From Poa pratensis (lineage: Eukaryota > Streptophyta > Magnoliopsida > Poales > Poaceae), in assembly GCA_947311845.1 (NCBI GenBank), contig CAMZMU010000117.1, positions 76,303,232 through 76,367,231 of the forward strand: DNA of 64,000 nt. Direction: 5' to 3'. Shown piece by piece: positions 25,789-36,231 of the stretch (positions are counted from its first letter, which is position 1; each line of letters begins with the position of its first letter). Under the pieces are notes generated by a model. That model was not told the DNA's origin. It ran no database searches and saw only the letters and a list, made by a program, of their open reading frames with translations. The position numbers and the translations under genes are program-made.

Positions 25789-27141
25789 CTAGCAAATTGC
25801 CCGTGCGTTGCAACGGGATATGTTATAATTGTCATATGAATTTCATTTCTTGTACCAGAAAATCATCCAACGAATGGCAAAAATATAGCTCTATGTGTCT
25901 AACTTGCAAGACTACAACATGCATAATCTGAATACGTTCATCTCCAACTCAAAATATGTACACTTGCAATTTCTAGAAATTGGAAACAGAAAATACAGAG
26001 CAAGCATATGTACATGATTTGACACCTCAAATAAAAAGAGCACTCGTGCGTTGCTACGGCCGGAGTGAATAACAAACAACTATTGGTTGAAATCGATCGC
26101 ATATTATCTCCTGGTATACATCCAAGATCTATATCTACTAACTTCCTCTTTTGATTCGACATATGCAGGGTTCACTACTGGTAGATCATTGAAAACAACG
26201 TATTCTAGTTAGTTTATATTTCCTAAAATTCATAAACTTCAGACACTGCAAATAATCTAGACAGATAGTAAACAACATATTTTAGTTAGTTTGTAATTCA
26301 TCAACAACGTAGATTTGATCTACTGACTTGTGGTGTCTTCCGGCCGGACGAGAACAGTACGACAAGTAAGACTTACAACATATTGGTTTAATCTCTCGTC
26401 AGTAATACTGACAGAGTTGTACTTTCAGCTAGTATGGTGATTGCTTGATCAGACTTAGAACGCTAGTTCAGAACAGAGGCACGCATACAGTACGCAGATT
26501 GCACCAAGAAATAGGAGAATAGCGAGACGACGACAATGCGTACCAGTGGTGGAACAGCTTGACGGATCTTCTATGACGGGCGAACTGGTTGAACGGCGAG
26601 ACGGTGCGAACGTCTAGCACGGCGGAACAGCGACGAGGTTCAGGTTGTCGATGAACTTTTACTCGTTGCAATTTGGGTATTGGTCGAGGGTTTACTCCTA
26701 TTTATATAGGCAATTGGCAAAGCCTGTACCATATCGGGCATCTCAATGAAAGCGTGGTCGAGTTCGTGTCGGAGCAGGCATCCATTGGAGCGTTCTAGAG
26801 TTCGTGTAGAATATGAATTGTTCTGGAGTTGTTCCGGAGTTCGTGTAGAAGAACCAACTTTGATCCGCTGCTTATAAAGAACGATAGTTGTGAAGACATG
26901 GATTCCTAATCCTATACGTACGTTGCTTGCCAAGGTTTCCTTTTAGAACGGAACACTGTTTCCTTGATATAACCGACGCATCTGCTGTGATATCCTCGGA
27001 CACGATTCCTAATGGATATGCAGAACCACGTACGACCAGTTTTTCGCGCACACGGGAACGTCTGGTAGCTCGCACGTACGACGTACCACTAAACGGACGA
27101 AACGGACGAAGGAAGAAACACTACTCGTATTATAGTAAAGA
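25789..27141 (-). mobile_element. Helitron 1 (non-autonomous), minus orientation
   Basis: Read on the minus strand, the element starts with TC (TCTTTACTATAATACGAG at 27,141). It ends with a GC-rich hairpin CCCGTTGCAACGCACGGG (25,817-25,800), seven bases, then CTAG (25,792-25,789). It sits between A and T with no target duplication. These are the defining Helitron termini. The 1,353-bp interior shows no RepHel frame and no gene I recognise. Helitron 2 has the same kind of ends. Confidence 0.8.
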
Positions 27142-27239
27142 TAGTTGACAACGTATGTTGCAGGGGTGGTACGTACGTACTGGTTGGTGGTTACCGACTC
27201 GACTATACGGATTCGCCAGGTGGGCCAGCCTATTTACTT

Positions 27240-27650
27240 TTTCCTGTTTATTTTTCTATTTATTTTTTTTTGTTTTTCTTAGTTCTTGTTTTCTTTCAAT
27301 GTTTTTTGAAACTGGTTTCGACTTTTGAAAATGGTTCGATGAAAAATGGTTCCTTTTTTTAAAAAAATGGTTCCTTATTTTGAAAATGTTTGTGATTTAA
27401 AAATGGTTACGACTTTTAAAACATGGTTCCTTTCTTTGAAAATGGTTCAGATTTGTAAAATTCAATTTCTAAAATGGTTCTGATTTTCGAAATGGTTGAC
27501 AAAAACAAAAATTGGTTACAAATTTTTAAAATGGTTCCAAATTTTCAAAATCGGTTCTGTTTTTTCAAAAATGGTTTAGATTTGAAAATGTGCAATCTTG
27601 GAAATGGTTCAGATTTTAAATAAATTCGGATTTAAAAATCACACATTATC
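27240..27650. repeat. degenerate AAAATGGTTC tandem array
   Basis: The word AAATGGTTC or close variants recur roughly every 20-35 bp, separated by short A/T-rich spacers. The period is irregular. Minor frames across it are repeat artefacts. Confidence 0.7.
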
Positions 27651-27710
27651 CAGTAAAACAGAAAAATATAAAAACAAATAAGAAATAGATCATACCTATT
27701 TAAAGGCCGG

Positions 27711-27801
27711 ACCAAAACCAGCCCAAAAGAGAAGCGCTAGCGAGCGGGAGCGTCGCGCTCGCTAGGAGCGATAGGTAGGAGCTCCCCATATAACCGGCCA
27801 A

Positions 27802-27872
<71 letters not shown>

Positions 27873-28380
27873 TAAATTAACAGATGCTCCCTGGTGCCCG
27901 GGCACCTGGATAGAATACAGTACATTTTGGGTATGTAGATGACACATATAACTCGGGTATGCACATGTTGGGTATATAGGAGGTACACATACCCTTGGGT
28001 ATGTGTATTCGAGGTATCTACATGTTATATATACCTCGGGTATGTGTGTTCAATTGTACGCGTACATATCAGGTATATATATAAATAACTTAGGTATGTG
28101 CACATTATTAGGTATGCATACCCCATAATGTGCATACCCAAAATCATATGTACCTCCTACATACCTAAGATATACATACCCAAGGTATATGTATATGTCT
28201 ACATACCTAAAACTGTTCGTATTCCATCCTGGTTCCCATGCTCCTAGGTGCCCCATCTAGTTGGTCCCATGTAACCAAAACCAGCCCAAAAGAGAAGCGC
28301 TGGCGAGCGGGAGCGTCGCGCTCGCTAAGAGCGATAGGTAGGGGCTCCCCATATAACCGGCCAAGCACACATATATATAA
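27711..28380. repeat. pair of direct repeats each ending in an AC/AT microsatellite
   Basis: A block of about 95 bp beginning ACCAAAACCAGCCCAAAAGA occurs at 27,711 and again at 28,274, with only a few substitutions. Both copies run into (AC)n(AT)n: long in the first (27,802-27,870) and very short in the second (28,366-28,378). The 400 bp between them is mostly a MITE. The block has an inner palindrome GCGAGCGGGAGCGTCGCGCTCGC. Confidence 0.8.
27881..28258. mobile_element. foldback MITE rich in GGTATGT words
   Basis: The ends are imperfect inverted repeats over about 45 bp (left: GGATAGAATAC..TTTTGGGTATGTAGA; right inverted: GGATGGAATAC..TTTTAGGTATGTAGA). The interior is built of GGTATGT/ACATACC words in both directions, so it can fold into a long hairpin. 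No target duplication is clear enough to name the superfamily. Confidence 0.55.
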
Positions 28381-28429
28381 CCGAGTTTTCTAAGCTAGTT
28401 GGTCCCATGTATGAGGCATAATATGGAGA

Positions 28430-29660
28430 TTTGTCAAAGTGATGACTATGTATGTACCTTTGCCTAGAATATGTACTACCCAAAGAGAACAAAAGAGAAA
28501 TAAAAAGGAGACATAGGCGGATTGACTAAACGACGTCGACCCGGAACCGCTGCACCCTCTCCGACGAAGTACCACCACGCTCCTAGCACCGAATCGATGA
28601 GTATCAAGCAGCACCTTCAAGAAGGAAATCCATGCTGCTGCCCGGACCAACACTGGTCCTAGGGTTTCCCCCGGCACAGAGGAAAGCGGATGAAGGGTAG
28701 CCACGACGCCCTTCAGGAAGGAAAGGTGCCACCCGGAGCGGCACAACGTTGGTGTCGGACGAACCGACAAGGATTTCTCCCGAAAACCCTAACCACAACC
28801 CAGTGCGATCCGTAGCATAGGAGCCCCGCGAGGACGGGCCTCGACACCACCAAACAAACCGCCCACCAACATGCGCCAAAACGATTCCAAAGCCACCAAC
28901 GCCGTCTCACCAAAGCGGCCGTCACGAGGTCTGCAAGACGAGGGTGGGGCGAAGTATGAACCGGGGTCAGCAGAACCATGGCCGCGCGAGAGGGAACAAC
29001 CTCAACCGTCAAGGACGGTAGTCGACCGGACGAGGCAGCAGAGCATACCGGTCCCCATCAGGTCCGGCCGGACCCAGCGGGCTCGTAAAACCCCACAGGG
29101 CACACCAGTCTTAATAGGGTCTGGCCGGGCCCAAGCTGGGCCCGTGAAGCTCGCCGCCAAGCTGCAACAAGAGCCACCGTCGCCGCTGCCCTCGTCACCT
29201 CCACCTCACCGACAGTTGCAGAACACACCTTGGAGCAGGGCGGCCCGCCCGGACCCAGATGGGGCCCGCCGGGCCTAGATCTGGGCCGCAGGGCCCAGCC
29301 GTCGCTGCCTCACTGCACATCAGAGCTCACCACCGCGCCGCCCCGCTGCAGACGAGCACCGCCGCCGCGACGCCACCATCCGGCCGAGGCTGGGCTACCA
29401 CCTCCTGGGACGCACCGCCGCTGGAGATAAGCCGCCCCGCGCGGCCTCCTTCCGGTGCGAGTAAAGGAAGGCCGCCGCCGCTGGCACCGCCCGAGCCTCG
29501 CTCGGCGGCTCGCGCCGACGGCGGCGGAGGAGGAGAGGTGAGGCGGGGGAGCGAGGAGAGGGCGGAGCAGAGGCCGCGTCGACCGCCGCGGGGGCCGCGC
29601 GGTCGCGGGAGGGGAGGAGGGGGTCGGTCGCGGGACTTCTCAGTATCCCCTTTTTCGTCC
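28430..29660. other. GC-rich block with overlapping open frames, origin unclear
   Basis: 1.2 kb of strongly GC-rich DNA with long overlapping frames on both strands (for example 29,259-29,672 plus, 28,604-29,012 minus). None shows a domain, a consistent start or splice pattern. It resembles GC-rich LINE or captured-exon debris. I see no poly(A) tail or target duplication and would not call a gene. Confidence 0.35.
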
Positions 29661-29882
29661 ATACTGCTTTAATTGTTACAGACTGATATTAAAAATTTAG
29701 AGGAAATTCCACTTTGTACCCGGTACGTACCTAATGTACGTACGTAGACGGATCAGAATCGGCTAGGAAACCGACTCTGAGTCGCTGTCGCCTGCCGGTG
29801 TCGTCCGTGGGCTACTATTTAGGCGGACCACGCAGCAGACCCCGGCTCGACACCACACGTCGTGTTGCTCGCGACGACGTCC

Positions 29883-30179
29883 ATGGCGACGCGAAAGAGC
29901 GCCAAGATGGAAGCCATGGAGGCCGCAAAGAACGCCAGGGCGAACGCCTACGAGCGTGTGAAGACGGCCAGCAAGCAGGCTCGCCAAGCCGCCTGGTTTG
30001 CCGAGAAGATGGCCAGAGAAGCCAGGGAGTGGGCCGCGGAAGCCACCGCCGCGAGAAAAGCCTACGATGATGCGTGGCGGGTGTATGACGAGGTTGAGGC
30101 GGTGCAGGGGCTGTGCGAGGAGGAGCTGTTCTGGGAACAATGGACGACTGCCCGTCGATGCCGATGGCGCCGTTATTGA
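29883..30179 (+). CDS. small Ala/Glu/Lys-rich hypothetical protein
   Basis: A 98-residue open frame starting at a good-context ATG (CCATGGCG at 29,881). The product starts MATRKSAKMEAMEAAKNARA and is almost entirely Ala, Glu, Lys and Arg up to about residue 78, consistent with a single long helix or coiled coil. It ends in a basic tail (RCRWRRY). No family is recognised. The region upstream is short and lies between a GC-rich block and a LINE remnant, so it could be a gene fragment or a chance frame. The composition is more protein-like than nearby frames. Confidence 0.35.
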   Translation: MATRKSAKMEAMEAAKNARANAYERVKTASKQARQAAWFAEKMAREAREWAAEATAARKAYDDAWRVYDEVEAVQGLCEEELFWEQWTTARRCRWRRY

Positions 30180-30335
30180 TCCAGCTCTCGCCATGCGTTG
30201 TCGTTCTCCATTTTTTTCGCGAATGATGATCTCCATCGAAATCGACAGAGATGTTCAAGGGTTTCGTCGAAGCATGTCAAGATGATAACAAGGAACGTGT
30301 TAATTAATGTTTGTTTTTACTGAGGAGCGTGTTTC

Positions 30336-30552
30336 TTTTTTTGAAGCAAAACCACCTGGCGCTTTATTCATTGAATGAAAGTGTTACATAAGAGGTAAAT
30401 AAAATCAGGAGGATCACCATCCCATACACATGTCTCCTTTGATTCATAGCCGGTCGTACTCACCTGATTGGCCTCCCTTGGACAATGCTAAAACAAGATA
30501 TCAGTCATCGTACTAACCTTTGAAAAACATTCCGTTAGAATGTCTGCATATA
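30336..30552 (-). pseudogene. 3' half of a LINE-type RNase H remnant with tail
   Basis: Read on the minus strand this continues the RNase H-like frame found at 34,474-34,167. It contains the peptide pieces TECFSKV, HCPREANQV and CVWDGDPPDF, typical of the C-terminal RNase H domain of grass LINE-type proteins, with an in-frame stop before HCPREANQV. It ends in a short 3' region and an A-run (T-run at 30,336-30,342 on the plus strand), fitting a LINE 3' end. It is separated from its 5' half by Helitron 2. Confidence 0.6.
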
Positions 30553-33500
30553 CTTGTTAATTGCCCGTACGTTGCAACGGGATATAAATATTCTCTTGAT
30601 TCCACACTAATCATGCTAAGTATGTAATTTTAGAATTCTCATGCGCATCAAACATCATTGACAAGTCATAATACCATTTCACAACGTGTTTTTTGAGATG
30701 CATCAAGTTTCTTGGTTGCATCATAAAAAATATGCCAGTGCCTTGCTATGGGGTTATCTTACGTTGTGAAGAATTCCATCACTGAAAATCAATTTTTTCT
30801 TACCGGGACACAATGTTATTGACGGGGACAGAACTACATCATAATTCGTAGCTTTCTCGAGTCATGCTGACATGTCTTTTTTTACGGTTATTGCAAAAAA
30901 GACAGAAAAAACATCTATATATTTATAGACATAAGCACACTTGATTTGATTAGCTCTACATATTTTCCTCATTGGCCATACACGGATACACCATTCGCCA
31001 AAAAAGAGTTCATTCTCTTGGTCAAGTGAACAGAAGAAAAAAAAAATTACCACCAGAGCATCTTATCATAAGTGATCCAAGTCTTTCCCTTGCAAAGGTG
31101 GAAACGATTGATAAATTCTAGCATGTAACCGATCAAAGTTTTCAATGATGTTAAATTCTAAACCAGCAACGATTGACGCTCATCTACTATTTTCATTACA
31201 AGTGCTCTGCAAGATATGTGTATAAATTATACATGTCAACTGACTTGTGGAGATAGTTCCACTTACGTATCCTAGGCTTTTGTCAGGTGACACAACCAAG
31301 TTAAAAGCAACCCACGAATCAAGTCCTTCAGTTTGTTGGAGCCAGCCTTTCAGCAACAACATGAGCACAAGCAGCTCTCACTTCATCTATCAGTAAAGCG
31401 TCAGAAAATTAGTAAAGTAGCAGGTTCGAGTGTCTATGTACCAAAGGAATCAACATTGTAGTTCCCAATAAAGAATGAGTCATCAGAAGTTCAGAACAGA
31501 ATCATGTTTACCAATACATACCAGAGCAAGAGTTATCGTTCCTATTCCTATTGTACTCTATTCTTCCTTCCTTTAGAAGCGGAAGAGCAAGAGTTCAGTA
31601 CATGGAAAAACATCCTTCCTATTCCTATTGACTCCATTCTTCCTTCGTCGCTGCATCCTTCCCACGTTCATATGGTCGTAACCATTAAAACTTGAGATGA
31701 GAAATTAGGTGCTGCATTTGCAAGTACAGAGTCCACTAAATAACTTGGCAATATAATAAACTGCTAGCTCCCATAGAGGAAACAAATTTGATTGAATATT
31801 GAAGAAAGTGGATTTATAACAGAGACAATACCTCTAATCTGAGAATCAGTGGTTTCACATCTTACAGGCATGCTTTTTATCAAGCAAGTTGCGTTCTAAA
31901 AAGCAAAAGGACAAATTTATAATTGGGTAACAAATGATTACCTAACAACTTTTGCCTGGAGGAAAGGGGAGAGGAGAGGACAGCACGCGGCAGCACGGTG
32001 CTTGCACCGTATGCCGGATACTCGTCGCCCCTCTTCTCTGTTCAATTCTGGGGGCGTCCGTACCTACAAATTGAAGAAACAATGAGACGGAGGCGGGGAT
32101 GGAGCTCCATGGGATGAAAATATTTATCACATGTAGGATGCAGAACAAAACGTCGATGAAAATATTTATCATTTATTTTGTACCCACCTTTAATCATTTA
32201 GTCGTGAAAAGGTAAAAGCTTGCGGTTGCAGTATGGAAAAGATGCTAACAAAATGGTGTACCACTGAACTGGACAGGGGCATTGTTCCAATGTCTAGCAG
32301 AAGTTAGTTCAGTCATAGCTGACTGAAACCAAATTCTATTTTAGAAGAAACTAACCTACAAAGTGGTAAATATATTTGCTACAACAACAATCATTAAGTG
32401 ACATACATGATTAATATGCAGACAAGGGGAAATAAGTGATTGCACATACAAAAATTACATGGTGGAAGTTGTGGAAAATACACAATGGATGAAGCAAAAC
32501 ATGCATAATGCATTGATGGTTCTGTGGTACAACCCATTATCTCAAATTTGCTGATAGAGTAGTTCTCTTAAATCAAGTGGTTCCTCAGGCTCCTGCCATG
32601 AAACGCAAGATTGTATAAGAAGGACATCTCAGATTCTATGCATGCGAAACATTCGAGAAGAAAGGGCAATGGAGATGAGCTATAAATGTACAAACTGAAT
32701 TAGATAATGTGGGAGTCGGCATGCAATCAATCAATTAAACTTACTCCTGTTGTGGTGTGCGTCCAGCCGTCCGACCAAGAATTGTATATAGGTCATTGAA
32801 CATATTCCTATCTGCAGCCTTGTTTGACTTCCTTCCAACACCTTGTCCGCATAAGACCAAGGGAGCCCTAGGATGACAAACTGTTATTGCCATACCATGG
32901 CAGTTCAAGTAGTACATGAATCTGGACTTGGCAACTTATGAAATTACCAATCCTAATGCATACGAAGGATTGAGGCATGCACTCAGATAGAGAAATGCAT
33001 ACTGTTGGTCCGGCGAGCAGAGATGTCCCCGAGTCAACAATTGCAGCGCAGCCACCTGCACAAAAGACATTTGATTGGCCATCAATAAGAAGATCACCCA
33101 TGTCAAACTGACAGTAGCCTTGGTCACGTCGCTTGCTCGCCGTCATCCCTCGGTGAGATTAGCCAACATAGCATGCATCCTATAAACAAATTATTATAGC
33201 AAGATGTTAATTGCACAAAATAGAAAGGAAATAGCCAGATTAATAAATACAGAGGGGCTTCTACAGCTAGCCCATCACAGCAACCAATATATTATCGCAT
33301 GTTTCTCAATAGATCATAGCAAAAGGCAGTATTTCTCGGCTAGTAAAGCACACAGCAGCAACATCACACGTCCAAGCACAACAACGCCCCACAACAACAG
33401 CATTGAACGCACAAGGATCAGTAGTATCTCACATGTATACCAACAAACTGAAGCTAGGGAATAACACAAGCTGATACAATTTGTTAAAGGGGGCGGTCAC

Positions 33501-34166
33501 CTGATTGAGGGGGACGAGGCCAGGTGAGGGCTGCGCTTGGCACCCATGGCAGGCGACCTGGGATGGAGATACGTGAGGATGGGGCAGGGCGGTGGCGGCG
33601 ACCGACGGATGGGGTGGGCCGGGTGGCGGCGGTGGCCTACGGACGGGGTGGCGGCGGCGCACGCGCACGAGGGGGAATCGAGCAGTACGACCTAGGAGGT
33701 CACCAGATCCAAGTGGCAGAGCTCCTCCCCACACGGCCACACCTCTTCCCTAAGCACTACAGCCATGGTCAGAAGTGGAAGGAGAAGACGAAGGTCCAGC
33801 GCCATCGGCTGTCCCAGAACCAAGGACGCCGGCTTGGGGCAGAAGGACGCCGAGCGTGAGGGAGAAGGGCGGGGTGCTGGGTACGGCTCAGCTGCCATCG
33901 GGAAACGGTTTCTCGCCATTTCTCGCCTCAGGAGGACCTTGCCGGAGGAGGAGAAGGACGGGAGGACGGGGGCGGCGGCGGCGGCGGCGCCCAGCACGGA
34001 TGCACGGGAGCGAGCAGACTGGGGAACGAAGAAGAGGCAGCGGGACTCCTTTACCCTATGGACTGCGGGTTGTTTTTCGGATTTCTTAGGGGGTTTCGTG
34101 CAAAATAGCCCGACGTACGACGGACGACGGCAGGAGACAGGACACTGCGTATTTTTGTAGTAGAGA
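30553..34166 (-). mobile_element. Helitron 2, minus orientation, carrying gene fragments
   Basis: Read on the minus strand it begins TCTCTACTACAAAAATACG at 34,166 after an A. It ends with the hairpin CCCGTTGCAACGTACGGG, seven bases, then CAAG (30,556-30,553; a one-base change from CTAG), followed by T. The length is 3.6 kb. Inside, on the same strand as the element, is an aspartic-protease exon (33,129-33,003). A further exon-like piece lies at about 32,860-32,750 (GRKSNKAADRNMFNDLYTI); I cannot assign it. The GC-rich segment at 33,490-34,060 looks like another captured exon or leader. No Rep/helicase is seen. The insertion splits an RNase H remnant. Confidence 0.75.
33003..33129 (-). pseudogene. 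captured aspartic protease (phytepsin-like) exon
   Basis: The minus strand encodes [13 protein letters not shown], then [21 protein letters not shown]. This is the segment around the second catalytic Asp (DSGTS) of plant phytepsin-type aspartic proteases. It ends at a plausible splice donor (ACA followed by GTATGC). The conserved Trp before QFD is Cys here, and the coding sequence just upstream is disrupted (GTGACCAAG running straight into GGCTAC). The preceding and following exons are absent, so this is a non-functional fragment inside Helitron 2. Confidence 0.75.
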
Positions 34167-34474
34167 TATGGCGTCCAAACATCAGTACTTCCATTGCATG
34201 ATTGAATCAACTCCAGGCTATCCGATTCAATGATCACATTAGTACATCCCATGGACACGCAAGTTGCAATCCTCTCAGAAATGCAAGAGCTTCGGCGGTC
34301 GCGGCGCCTAAGATGTGTTCTAGCGGAGCAAACGACCCTGTTATAGCTTCTCCAGATTGATTCCTCATAACCATTGTCAAAATAGGATGCATCAATATTC
34401 AACTTGTACGTTCTAGGTTTAGTCTTTCGTCCATGTAATACGGCTTCGGTCTGAAGGCGACCGGGACACACCAA
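34167..34474 (-). pseudogene. 5' half of a LINE-type RNase H remnant
   Basis: The minus-strand peptide contains YKLNIDASYFDNG and MGCTNVIIESDSLELIQSCNG, characteristic of the RNase H (RVT_3-type) domain at the C-terminus of grass LINE proteins. The catalytic-type Asp (NIDAS) and the ESDS segment are visible, but the middle is altered. The frame runs into Helitron 2 at 34,166. The rest of the domain is found beyond the Helitron at 30,552. Confidence 0.65.
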
Positions 34475-34603
34475 AATTTACTGGGATCCATTTACAAAAG
34501 GTGAACTCAAGAACGTCTTCAATGCCCAAGCGTATTTTTCGCTAGACGTCCCTCCTACCCGCCCCGCCGCAACATATACACAAACAAAACTTGTCCTCAC
34601 AAC

Positions 34604-35349
34604 GGAGACCAGAACTCTCTCGACCCTCCCCTCGTTCCCCACCGAAAAAGGAAGAGCGGCGATTTTTGGGCGTCTCCCGTGCACTCCAGCTCGCCGGCGG
34701 CGATCCGCCGATTCCTCGCCCTCCGCGGCCGCTCCGGCGGCGGGAGGACGGGGGATGGACGGATCCCGCCGTGTACATAGCTAGGTGTGTGTGGGTGGTC
34801 TGCCGGCGGCGCTATGGAGACGGAGGCGCGGCCGGAGAGGCCTTTTGGAGGTGGTGGTCTTCTCCTCTTCCCTCGGCGTCGCCCTGGGCAGATCTGCCAT
34901 CTCTGGCGCGTCCGCTGCTCCCCGGAGTCGCGGCGTGTCTTCCCCGAGCTGGCGACCGTGGTGGCGGTGGCGGCTCCTGTACATGGGGTCCTGGATTCCC
35001 CGCCGACGTGCGGGGAGGAGCTTTTGGTCAAAATCTCAGGAAGTCTGCAAGTGGGTTCTTCTCCCTCTGCGGCGATCTCGGTGGGCGTGGTGGAAGAAGG
35101 GTGGAGGCCGGCGGTGACGGCGGCCTGGCGGCGCCTCGAAGCCGTTTTCGTTCAGCGTCAAGATCCCGGTGCTTGCGTCGGGTGGCTTCTGCGGCAGCTC
35201 AACAAGGTTGGTCGACGGCGCTGCTTCGGTGTGTGGTGTGTGTGGTGGTTCTGAGTTCGTCGTCGTCGGTGAGTTCATCGCCTGTGTTCGTGCGTGTGTG
35301 TGCTGTGTTGTTGTGATCCTGTACACGAGCTTCCTATCAAAAAAAAAAA
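34604..35349 (+). mobile_element. poly(A) retro-insertion with target-site duplication
   Basis: A GC-rich segment of about 745 bp ends in CTTCCTATC plus an A-run. It is bordered by the direct repeat ACTTGTCCTCACAAC (34,589-34,603 and 35,349-35,363, extendable by the As). These are the marks of target-primed reverse transcription. The inside has overlapping frames but no reverse transcriptase. It is a LINE-mobilised non-autonomous element or truncated LINE, inserted next to the RNase H remnant. Confidence 0.7.
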
Positions 35350-35545
35350 CTTGTCCTCACAACAAGCTAAAAGCAATCTTAAAAGAAAAACAAGCTAAAA
35401 GCATATGGCCCAACCAAGGATCTTTATGGCCATTGGTAGTGGGATGACACCAAAGTATGTTACACGGCCCATGCATCAGGTTTTGTAGCAGCTCTTAATA
35501 GTTATGGAATTTCCTCTAGAAATAATGATAGTTATGGAGTTGCAG

Positions 35546-35635
35546 TAACATTACTCGCTTCGTCTATGTATACAGAGGCCACTTAGCCTTTAACATTACT
35601 CGCTTCGTCTACGTATACAGAGGCCACTTAGCCTT
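35546..35635. repeat. 45-bp tandem duplication
   Basis: Two adjacent copies (35,546-35,590; 35,591-35,635) of a unit starting TAACATTACTCGCTTCGTCT. They differ by about one base, so the duplication is recent. Confidence 0.9.
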
Positions 35636-35653
35636 GTCTTAAGTCAAACATGT

Positions 35654-35780
35654 TACTCCCTCCATTCCAAATTAGTTAACTTGTATTTGTCTAAATACAG
35701 ATGTATCTGTACTTGTTTAGTGTCTAGATACATCCATGTTTTGACAAATGTGAGTCAACTAATTTGGAACGGAGGGAGTA
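35654..35780. mobile_element. Stowaway-type MITE
   Basis: TA-flanked palindrome with ends CTCCCTCCATTCC and GGAACGGAGGGAG, 127 bp including the TA. It lies about 450 bp beyond the LHCB5 stop codon. Confidence 0.9.
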
Positions 35781-36231
35781 GGTCTGACCAAATTTAGGCA
35801 ACAAAAAAATCAACATCTAAAATACCAAAACAATATGATTGAGTGTATCATCGAATTAACCAATTTGTTTCCTGCATACAGTGTGACGATGATTAGGTAT
35901 GGGCTTAACTAGTAGAGTTTTTTTTAGAGATTTCCGGTGGAAAGGCTCCCCACCGTTACTGATATAGTTTGAATAGACTCATTCCGGTTCGTAGCGACGA
36001 TGAAAAGCATTTCAGAAATTACTCAAGGAGCAGTGTAGCAGCACTGCACGGGCAGTATCAGAAATCAGAACGATAATGTTTCTTCTTCTGACCTTGATAA
36101 TTTACACGTACTGCACATTCGTACTCTTGATACTTTTCCCGGTAAAAACACAGCGCGCATCATGCTGCATTGCACGCATGCAGCTGATCATCGACAAAGC
36201 GACGGCGACGGGCGGGCAACTGACGGCGGGC

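Larger units (their letters stand above)
35350..36231. other. spacer downstream of LHCB5
   Basis: No gene. It holds a 45-bp tandem duplication and a Stowaway MITE (listed separately), and the presumed 3' UTR of LHCB5 at its right end. Confidence 0.5.

Noticed and set aside
27737..27988. ORFs encoding Tyr-Ile and Val-Cys repeats
   Set aside because: They are translations of the (AC)n(AT)n microsatellite.
33692..34474. 260-codon minus-strand open frame
   Set aside because: It crosses the Helitron 2 boundary at 34,166 and fuses an RNase H remnant to Helitron DNA. It is a chance chimera, not a gene.
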